32,677 nucleotides of DNA, from assembly GCA_005791255.1 (NCBI GenBank), contig SXXK01000350.1:1-32677 (forward strand), in the 5' to 3' direction. The stretch is from Planctomyces sp. Its GTDB lineage: Bacteria > Planctomycetota > Planctomycetia > Planctomycetales > Planctomycetaceae. The position numbers and the translations under genes are program-made. Positions 25,843 to 32,677 of the stretch are shown here, one piece after another (position 1 is the stretch's first letter; the number at the start of each line of letters is the position of its first letter). Under the pieces are notes generated by a model. The model saw nothing but the letters and a program-made list of their open reading frames with translations. It searched no databases and was not told the DNA's origin.

Positions 25843-26367
25843 ATGGCTGGATTATTGGGACGCAGGTTTCTGTGTTTTACGGGCGATGATTATGAAGATC
25901 TTGAGCTTTGGTATCCGAAGCTCAGGCTGATTGAAGCTGGTGCTGTATTCCACGTCGCTGGTGATCAGGCGGGTAAGAAATATCATGGCAAGCACGGTTA
26001 TCCGTGTGTTTCGGATCTGGCGATTTCGGGGCTGTCGGCAGCCGACTATGACGGGCTGATCTGTGCTGGTGGCTGGATGCCTGACAAGCTGCGACGGGAT
26101 CCGGACGTGCTGCGGATTACTCGTGAGTTTGCCAGTCAGTCGAAGCTGGTGGCGGCGATCTGTCATGGTGGCTGGATCCCGATTTCTGCGGGGGTGTATC
26201 GGGGCGTTCGAGTGACAGGTTCGCCGGGGATCAGGGACGATTTGGTGAATGCGGGTGCCGTGTTTGAGGATGCGGCGGTGGTGGTGGACCGGCATTTTGT
26301 CAGCAGTCGCCGTCCGGATGATCTGCCGGATTTTTGTCGTGCGATGCTGTCGTTTTACGGCGTGTAG
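25843..26367 (+). CDS. DJ-1/PfpI family protein
   Basis: 174 residues with the class-I glutamine-amidotransferase-like fold of DJ-1/PfpI. Members are proteases, glyoxalase III/deglycase-like enzymes or chaperones. The nucleophile elbow is VAAICHGGW, with the Cys at about residue 109. The upstream acidic residue of the triad is likely in CFTGDDYEDLELWYP, the usual position. The start is ATG 25843, supported by GAGG 6 bp upstream; in-frame GTG codons at 25825 and 25831 are less likely. It lies 30 bp after the DinB-family gene and 60 bp before the uxaE-like gene. Substrate unknown. Confidence 0.88.
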   Translation: MAGLLGRRFLCFTGDDYEDLELWYPKLRLIEAGAVFHVAGDQAGKKYHGKHGYPCVSDLAISGLSAADYDGLICAGGWMPDKLRRDPDVLRITREFASQSKLVAAICHGGWIPISAGVYRGVRVTGSPGIRDDLVNAGAVFEDAAVVVDRHFVSSRRPDDLPDFCRAMLSFYGV

Positions 26368-26427
26368 TGTGTTCTCAGTTGACACCGTGGACCATGTTCC
26401 GGACGCATTTTGACGGGAGTTTTTGTC

Positions 26428-27702
<1,275 letters not shown>

Positions 27703-27712
27703 GGGTGTCCAG

Positions 27713-28519
27713 ATGACTGCGCAGGTGCTTCAGGGGCGGCATGCGTTTGTGACCGGCAGTACTCAGGGAGTCGGTCTGGAGATTGCGGCGGCGCTGCATG
27801 GTGCGGGGGCTGCCGTTGTGCTGCACGGGTTGCGCAGTGATGCTGCTGCGTTGCTGGCAGCGGAGCGTTGCGGGGGCGTGGACTGCCCTGCCCCGCTGAT
27901 CTGCTGTGATCTGGCGGACCCGATGCCGGAGGGGCCGCTGCAGGCTGCAGTGGCGGCACTGCACCAGAATCCGCAGATTGATCTGCTGGTGTGTAATGCT
28001 GGTACGTTTATTGATCAGCCATTTTTGGATATGCCGCTGGAAGTTTTTGATCGAACGATGAAGCTGAATGTGTATTCGCAGTTTGTGCTGATTCAGCATT
28101 TTGCCAGGCACTGGGTATCGAATGGCGTGCGGGGGCGAATTCTGGTGACAGGCTCAATCAACGGTCGGTTGTCTGAGCAGACGCATGTGGCTTACGACGC
28201 ATCGAAGGGTGCGATTGATGCGATGGTGCGATCACTGTGTGTTTCGCTGGCTCCGCTGGGGATTCGCATCAACGGGATGGCCCCGGGACTGTTTCGGACT
28301 CCGCTGACCGAGCCGGCTCTGCAGGATGCTCGTTTTCGTCGCTGGATGGAGTTGCATACTCCGAACGGCGTCGTTCCCGGTCCTGAGGTTTGTGGTGGTA
28401 CGGCCGTGTTTCTGCTGAGTGACGCGGCTGAGCACATTCATGGCCAGATGCTGCTGGTGGATGGTGGCATGAGTGTCTGGCAGCAGCCTGATCCTCCGGC
28501 GGAATGGATGCGTGGGTAA
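27713..28519 (+). CDS. Short-chain dehydrogenase/reductase (SDR)
   Basis: NAD(P)-dependent oxidoreductase, classical SDR, 268 residues from the ATG at 27713 (MTAQVLQGRHAFVTG). Rossmann glycine motif TGSTQGVG near residues 15-22, VCNAG, and the catalytic triad Ser in VTGSINGRLSEQTH with YDASK downstream. C-terminal GAPGLFRTPLT-like segment (reads GMAPGLFRTPLT) and HGQMLLVDGGM are standard. The gene starts 10 bp after uxaE, so the two are probably translated from one message and act in one pathway. A ketouronate or sugar-acid reductase role is inferred from that neighbour only. Confidence 0.9.
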   Translation: MTAQVLQGRHAFVTGSTQGVGLEIAAALHGAGAAVVLHGLRSDAAALLAAERCGGVDCPAPLICCDLADPMPEGPLQAAVAALHQNPQIDLLVCNAGTFIDQPFLDMPLEVFDRTMKLNVYSQFVLIQHFARHWVSNGVRGRILVTGSINGRLSEQTHVAYDASKGAIDAMVRSLCVSLAPLGIRINGMAPGLFRTPLTEPALQDARFRRWMELHTPNGVVPGPEVCGGTAVFLLSDAAEHIHGQMLLVDGGMSVWQQPDPPAEWMRG

Positions 28520-28635
28520 GGTGTTTGTGCGCAGCAGGGATCGCAATGGGGGGGGGTGACGCTGTTGCCGCTTCGCTTCGCGCTTTTGAAGAGCCTGCCA
28601 CCTTTTTAAGCTGGGTGTCGCGAAACTGGCAATGA

Positions 28636-28654
28636 ATCCGGCAACACGCCGGAT
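28636..28654. other. Perfect 7-bp stem-loop beside the duplicated segment
   Basis: ATCCGGC (28636-28642) and GCCGGAT (28648-28654) with loop AACAC. It has no T tract on either side, so it is not an obvious terminator. It lies 12 bp before the left direct repeat and 117 bp after the SDR stop codon. Confidence 0.45.
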
Positions 28655-28666
28655 GAAATGAATTGC

Positions 28667-28753
28667 CCCCAGCCTCGCCGCAGGGTCAACTGATGATTTC
28701 CCGGCGGTGAAGAAGACTCGGTTATCCGTGCTGTCTGCAATGCTTTAAACTGC
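28667..28753 (-). pseudogene. Decayed duplicate of the 3' end of the VWA gene (left direct repeat)
   Basis: Direct copy of 30350-30489. Bases 28667-28709 match 30350-30392 with two mismatches (28678-28679), including 29 identical bases at 28681-28709 that cover the VWA stop codon and last codons (minus strand, HRREIIS stop). The copy then jumps 49 bp: 28710 onward matches 30442 onward (AAGAAGACTCGG and a diverged tail to 28753). The missing 49 bp lie between two copies of CCGGCGGTG (30384-30392, 30433-30441). The deletion shifts the frame, so this is a dead fragment. Confidence 0.85.
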
Positions 28754-29588
28754 CGTCAGACTTCCATGCACCCGGAAGGCGGGCTAAGACGATTACCGAG
28801 CAACATGCGACCCGGTGACAGGGGCGGAAGGCCCACTGCTGAGGCGTTTTTTGCCAGTCGTGGCGGAAACGGGACTGTCACGGTATCGCAATGGAATGGC
28901 CAAATTCCCAAATAGCATCTCCGCTGCCGAAATGGTTCGCTCAAGTCTGGCTGGACCTGGCACTGCTGTACTACCGCGAGATACCGAACACTTGAACGTC
29001 AATGATCAACGCACCGGGAGTTGATGCTGGACGGGGATCTGCCTTCGGCGAGGCGATGCAGTACGAGGAGATGTTTTGTGCGTCTGCAGGGGTGCTAATC
29101 TGTATTGCTTGAGTACTCCACTCCAGGGTGTCATGCGGGTGGCTATGTGTCAATTTGCAGTACGATGCATGCGTCAACACGTGCAGGTTTCTGAACAGCT
29201 CGAAATTCCGAAGAGATGAAGACTCTCTTGTCCTGATGTGAGTCGGGATCGTTTCGTGAGAGACCGTTGAACATGCCGGTCGTGGTAGTTGTGCGGATTT
29301 TTCAAGCCACAAGGAGCAGTGCGACAGCGTCTGTGTCTCACTCATGATTGATAAAATGCAGATATTGTTTTGATTGAGTGCTACTGCGTGTGCCTGGGCA
29401 TAGCCGGACGGCTGGATGCTTCGAGGATTTCAATTTATGTTAAATTTGTATGTAAGGCAATCCGCCGCGGAGTTTCCTGGCGAGTAAGGCATGGGTTCTG
29501 CTGTCTGGCGATCTGCTTAGCGCCGTGTTGGCTGCTGAGTGTAGTGTGTAGTTAGGAATTATTCGTGCGTCTGCCCGGAGTTGCGTAT

Positions 29589-30233
29589 ATGCTTAGGATG
29601 AATGCGTCGGCGTTATGCTTATTTTTTGTCTTCTTGCTGGATGAGGGGATGCTTTCAGCCGGCGTGATTGTTTTTAATTCAACGAATGGACACCACTACG
29701 AGTTAGTGTCCGATTACGTAACGTGGGGGGATGCAAACGCGGCGGCCAATGCGAAAAGTTATAATGGTGTGACTGGTCATCTGGTAACTGTAACAAGTGC
29801 TGCTGAAAACAAGTTTCTCACTAGCTTAAGCTCATCCATGCATGCTTTATCCGCCGCATCTGGTTGGTGGATGGGTGGCTATCAGCCGCAGGGTTCCGCG
29901 GAGCCAGCGGGCGGGTGGTCATGGGTAACGGGGGAACCGTTTGTGTATAATAATTGGTTTCCGCCGTCCGAGCCTAATAACTTTGGCAATCAGGACAGCA
30001 TAATGTTCGCTCACCTGGTGCTGGCTGATGGGAAGGCATGGGATGATTTTATAGGAACTAATAATGGTGCAGGTTATATTGTTGAGTATGACACTCCTTT
30101 GCCGTCATCAGCGACAGTGCCAGAACCAGGCTACTGGGTTGCGGTTCTGAGTGCGATCGTCGTCTGTCGTGCAAAACGTTCTTCGCTCAGGTTGCTGCAG
30201 TCGGGATTAGGCATGTTGACCGTCCGGGCGTAA
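29589..30233 (+). CDS. C-type-lectin-like PEP-CTERM protein
   Basis: About 214 residues from ATG 29589 (MLRMNASALCLFFVFLL, signal peptide). GTG at 29565 with AGGAA 6 bp upstream is an equally possible start adding eight residues. The mature part is a C-type-lectin-like domain: NGHHYELVSDYVTWGDANAAANA, GHLVTVTSAAENKFLTSL, WWMGGYQ, GGWSWVTGEPFVYNNWFPPSEPNN and GYIVEYD. WVTGEP..NNW..EPNN is the typical core; disulfide cysteines are absent. The C-terminus carries VPEPGYWVAVLSAIVVCRAKRSS, a PEP-CTERM sorting signal with a further 20 residues after the basic part. Codon use is A/T-richer (many TTA, ATA, AAT) than the neighbours. Likely a surface adhesin or matrix protein. Confidence 0.82.
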   Translation: MLRMNASALCLFFVFLLDEGMLSAGVIVFNSTNGHHYELVSDYVTWGDANAAANAKSYNGVTGHLVTVTSAAENKFLTSLSSSMHALSAASGWWMGGYQPQGSAEPAGGWSWVTGEPFVYNNWFPPSEPNNFGNQDSIMFAHLVLADGKAWDDFIGTNNGAGYIVEYDTPLPSSATVPEPGYWVAVLSAIVVCRAKRSSLRLLQSGLGMLTVRA

Positions 30234-30349
30234 GTCGTGGCAAGTACGGCGCCACGCGATTGCGATTGTCGATTTTGAAGGCCGCTGACCGCGTGGTAAG
30301 TAAGGCAGGAGTGCGCTATCGGGCGTCGGTTTGCAGCGAGCCGATCTCG

Positions 30350-30489
30350 CCCCAGCCTCGTTGCAGGGTCAACTGATGATTTCCCGGCGGTGTCCGACGT
30401 AATCCCAGACGACGTAGCGGTCAAGATCGCGTCCGGCGGTGAAGAAGACTCGGCCACCCGTGCTTTCTGCCAGTCGATGCGCAAACTGC
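30350..30489. repeat. Right direct repeat (intact 3' end of the VWA gene)
   Basis: Intact counterpart of the decayed copy at 28667-28753, same orientation. It covers 19 bp downstream of the VWA stop codon plus the last 40 or so codons. It contains the two CCGGCGGTG copies (30384-30392 and 30433-30441) that bound the deletion seen in the left copy. Together the repeats bracket about 1.6 kb including the lectin-like gene. Confidence 0.8.
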
Positions 30490-32183
30490 ACGTCCTCGTG
30501 GCTTTGTGACCACGACGGAAGCAGGAAAATGTTGATTGTGATGTTCTCACGGCGGCACAGCATGCCTTCGCGTCGAGTTGCCTCCTCGGTGCGCGGATCC
30601 GGCGGATAAAGCATATACAGCAGATGCTGTTCGAAGTGCGCTGTGGGCAGGCCGTCCGTGATCAGGATGATCTGCCGATTCGGGGTATCCTGAGGTCCCA
30701 GGAGCTGGCGGGCCAGCTGCAGGCCGTGCTGGATATTGGTAAAGTGCGGAGGGATGTGAACTTCACTGACGTCCTGACGACTCATGTCGGCCCGCAGTCG
30801 CACCACGGGGCTGGTGATGGTTGGGATCTTCGGCATCAGGGAAATCAGATCACCGGGCGGAACCAGTCGCGCAAACGTGTGCAGCTCGATGAACCGCAGA
30901 TAGTCTCCGGGAAATTCCGAGGTGATCAGTCCATTCAGGGCCAGTGCCATCCGCTTGACGTTGATGTATTGGCCGTCGTAGCGCATGGAACCGCTCATGT
31001 CCATCAGCACGGTGGTGGCACAGCGGGGGTTGTTGCGAGTTCGATGCACTTCTATATCGCGGGAATGCAGTCGCAGCGGGCGGTCAGCTCCCTGACGCAG
31101 CATGGCATTGATCAGTGAACCTGGCAGGTCAATCTGTGCGGTGGCATCACCGAATTCCCACGGACGCGTCCGTTGCAGTTCGACAACGCCGTCACCCTCC
31201 ACCGGCCCCTGATGACGCCCTGAGCGTGATGCCTGCAGGTCGCTGAAAATGCGTTCCAGCAGGCGACCCTGAAACAGTTTATAGGCCTTCGGTGACAACT
31301 GAACGCGTCCATTGCCACCGCTCAAACCCTGCTGCTCCATCAGATTCTTCAGGTGCTGCTGGATCTGTTCCTGAAATGCCGACAGCTTTTGCACAGTCTC
31401 CGGATCGGCAAATTCACTGAGCTCTTCGAGGTCAATGACAGCAAGCCGCGCGTTCTTTTTCGCTTCTTCCAGCTGCTTCAGCAATTCATCGATCTGCTGC
31501 AATTCCTGGTAAACCTCGATGGCCTGTTCCACCGTCAGTGCCTGAGTCCCGGTGAATTCGTATTTGGAGGCGAGCATATCGACCTGGTATTTCTCGCCCA
31601 TCGTCTCCATCAGGGCCGGAAGTCGGGCGGCAAAGTCCGGGTCGACTCGTTCTGCCCGATACCACAGGTTTTCCAACTGGTACAACTGCTCGCTGCGGAT
31701 CGCGTTCCAGAACGATTTCGAGAACTGTCCGGGAGGCCGGGCCTGCCGAGCAGCCTCGGCCATTCGCTTGACCGTTTTTTTGCGAACCGTCTGAGTTTCC
31801 CATGTGGCCAGAATCTTCTCGCGACGCTCCCGCAGCATTCGCAGCAGGGAATCGAGGCTGGGGCCCAGGCCTGGAAACTGACCTGGGTCCAGGCGAATTG
31901 CGTTCGCCAGTTCCTCTTCGGTCAATTCCCGCATCGACCCCCATTCCAGCATGTGCTCGAATGCCTGAGAGACCAGATCGGGGGGCGGATCGCCGGGGGG
32001 CGGAAACTGCTGTGGGTCATACTGCTGGTAAATGTGCACGACGCCACCGGGCACTGCAGTCCGGGCAGAATGTTGACTGGCACCCTGAGATTCGCCGGAT
32101 TCATTCTCAGTCTGGTTCACAGGGACAGCCTTTGGTGCAGGATTGGATGCCGGTCGTTCAAGCGGTTCACGGTGCCGTGGCAC
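30369..32183 (-). CDS. VWA-domain (CoxE-like) protein
   Basis: Up to 604 residues. The C-terminal von Willebrand A domain has a complete MIDAS: DMSGSM at about 395-400, a Thr/Ser region near 460-480, and ITDG at about 508-511, followed by a terminal FLLPSWSQSHED..FFTAGRDLDRYVVWDYV. The N-terminal 390 residues are mostly helical and charged, with a coiled-coil-like stretch (IEVYQELQQIDELLKQLEEAKKNARL). Such proteins usually work with a MoxR-type AAA+ ATPase as metal-dependent chaperones or insertases; none is in the window. The start is uncertain: GTG 32183 has no ribosome site, while GTG 32120 has AAAGG 8 bp upstream. Its 3' end is duplicated at 28667-28753. Divergent from the hemD-like gene. 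Confidence 0.87.
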   Translation of the reverse strand: MPRHREPLERPASNPAPKAVPVNQTENESGESQGASQHSARTAVPGGVVHIYQQYDPQQFPPPGDPPPDLVSQAFEHMLEWGSMRELTEEELANAIRLDPGQFPGLGPSLDSLLRMLRERREKILATWETQTVRKKTVKRMAEAARQARPPGQFSKSFWNAIRSEQLYQLENLWYRAERVDPDFAARLPALMETMGEKYQVDMLASKYEFTGTQALTVEQAIEVYQELQQIDELLKQLEEAKKNARLAVIDLEELSEFADPETVQKLSAFQEQIQQHLKNLMEQQGLSGGNGRVQLSPKAYKLFQGRLLERIFSDLQASRSGRHQGPVEGDGVVELQRTRPWEFGDATAQIDLPGSLINAMLRQGADRPLRLHSRDIEVHRTRNNPRCATTVLMDMSGSMRYDGQYINVKRMALALNGLITSEFPGDYLRFIELHTFARLVPPGDLISLMPKIPTITSPVVRLRADMSRQDVSEVHIPPHFTNIQHGLQLARQLLGPQDTPNRQIILITDGLPTAHFEQHLLYMLYPPDPRTEEATRREGMLCRRENITINIFLLPSWSQSHEDVQFAHRLAESTGGRVFFTAGRDLDRYVVWDYVGHRREIIS

Positions 32184-32229
32184 GAGTTGCCGCGGCAGGA
32201 GACCTCTGGGATTATAGCAATGCAGGCGG

Positions 32230-32258
32230 TTGGGGTATGGCGTATCAATTGATATTCT
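32230..32258 (+). promoter_or_regulatory. Weak promoter candidate for the hemD-like gene
   Basis: TTGGGG (32230-32235), a 17-bp spacer and TATTCT (32253-32258), about 70 bp before the ATG at 32328, in the divergent region shared with the VWA gene. It matches three of six and four of six sigma-70 positions; planctomycete promoters may differ. Confidence 0.22.
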
Positions 32259-32327
32259 GCGGTTCGTCGACAGGGAGATCTGGTCCGGGGGCAGGTCCGA
32301 AGCTGGAAGTGCATACGGGGTTGGAAG

Positions 32328-32677
32328 ATGAGTGCGATGCCACTGTTTTGTTCGTTCGAAAGTCGGCGGGCGGAGGAAATGAGTTCACTGCTGGGGCGAC
32401 AGGGCGCGACGGTGATTTCGGCTCCGTCGATGCGGGAAGTCCCAATTGAGAATAATCCGCAGGCCGGGGCTGCCATCCGGGACATCATTTCCGGTCGATT
32501 TCCGCTGGTGATTCTGATGACAGGGGTAGGTACGGAATCACTGTTTGAGGTGGCTCGTTCGCAGGGATTGTTTGAGGACCTGCTTGTCGCACTGGGGCGA
32601 GTCTTTTTGGCAATTCGCGGCCCCAAGCCGGCCACCGTGCTGTCGAAAGTGGGATTGAAGTATCAGCTGAAGGCTCC
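32328..32677 (+). CDS. hemD: Uroporphyrinogen-III synthase (3' partial)
   Basis: Closes and rearranges hydroxymethylbilane to uroporphyrinogen III in tetrapyrrole synthesis. The frame opens at ATG 32328 (MSAMPLFCSFESRRAEEMSS; a second ATG at 32337 is possible) and runs off the window after 116 codons. Family-like blocks: FESRRAEEMSSLLGRQGA, SAPSMREVPIENNP, LVILMTGVGTESLFEVA and the conserved FLAIRGPKPATVLSKVGLK. HemD enzymes are about 250-270 residues, so a little under half is seen. HemD is a poorly conserved family, but the TGVGT plus RGPKP pair is distinctive. It diverges from the VWA gene with 144 bp between start codons. Confidence 0.82.
   Translation, partial: MSAMPLFCSFESRRAEEMSSLLGRQGATVISAPSMREVPIENNPQAGAAIRDIISGRFPLVILMTGVGTESLFEVARSQGLFEDLLVALGRVFLAIRGPKPATVLSKVGLKYQLKA

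Larger units (their letters stand above)
28520..29588. other. Gene-poor 1-kb segment with a decayed duplicate and mixed composition
   Basis: No gene can be supported. Open frames up to 124 codons occur on both strands without family likeness. Contents: a run of nine G (28548-28556); a perfect 7-bp hairpin at 28636-28654; a decayed copy of the VWA gene 3' end at 28667-28753; a small hairpin AAGAGA/TCTCTT at 29211-29229. From about 29340 the sequence becomes visibly A/T-richer and runs into the lectin-like gene. TTGATA at 29348-29353 is a possible -35, but its -10 partner is poor. Confidence 0.6.

Noticed and set aside
28756-29024. Small frames on both strands around the A/G-rich segment after the left repeat
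   Set aside because: The sequence is reminiscent of dispersed non-coding repeats, but I cannot verify that, and the frames lack start signals and domain likeness.
28971-29345. 124-codon minus-strand frame in the gene-poor segment
   Set aside because: No ribosome site, no recognisable domain and irregular composition; it is not supported as a gene.
28667-30489. Insertion sequence with transposase between the direct repeats
   Set aside because: No transposase or integrase frame, and no terminal inverted repeats. The flanks are copies of a gene end, so it is described as an att-like or duplication structure only.
31353-32252. A 299-codon plus-strand frame opposite the VWA gene
   Set aside because: Leu/Phe/Gln-rich shadow of the coiled-coil coding strand, with no family resemblance.

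Overview
The window looks like a piece of chromosome from a planctomycete (phylum Planctomycetota, probably family Planctomycetaceae). This is inferred from the gene types and not proven. Two PEP-CTERM proteins (24226-24858 and 29589-30233) imply an exosortase-type envelope. Biosynthetic genes are scattered singly on both strands instead of in classical operons (hisB, hisF, aroB, thiL, hpt). The DNA is moderately GC-rich, and genes are packed in pairs and short runs. I see no tRNA, rRNA, CRISPR array, transposase or integrase.

Layout. 1-3228: a 2-oxoacid dehydrogenase operon, with a fused alpha-beta E1 (cut by the window edge) followed by E2. 3229-5869 (minus): a membrane protein, exonuclease VII small subunit and a secreted PQQ-type sugar dehydrogenase. 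6121-12703: single-gene housekeeping functions (hisB, an S46 peptidase, thiL, hpt, hisF, aroB). 12728-15578 (minus): a phosphohexomutase followed by an orphan sugar ABC permease, with an 11-bp tandem repeat running across the mutase stop codon. 15802-19719: a short RecQ helicase, an aldehyde dehydrogenase and a secreted FKBP isomerase. 20174-22183: xylose isomerase plus an RraA-like aldolase. 22195-24858: truB with a small lipoprotein, a BshB1-like deacetylase, and a PEP-CTERM protein that overlaps it tail to tail.

25297-28519 is a tight four-gene plus-strand run: a DinB-superfamily protein, a DJ-1/PfpI protein, a tagaturonate epimerase (UxaE family) and an SDR oxidoreductase. The last two suggest hexuronate catabolism. 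The first two, with the nearby BshB1-like deacetylase, hint at thiol or electrophile chemistry.

28520-30392 is the most unusual part. About 1 kb without a convincing gene is followed by an A/T-richer gene for a C-type-lectin-like PEP-CTERM protein. The segment is bracketed by two direct copies of the 3' end of the VWA-domain gene at 30369-32183. The left copy is decayed and lacks exactly 49 bp between two 9-bp repeats. This resembles an inserted segment with att-like or duplication-type flanks, but no recombinase is present. The window ends in the first third or so of a hemD-like gene that diverges from the VWA gene.
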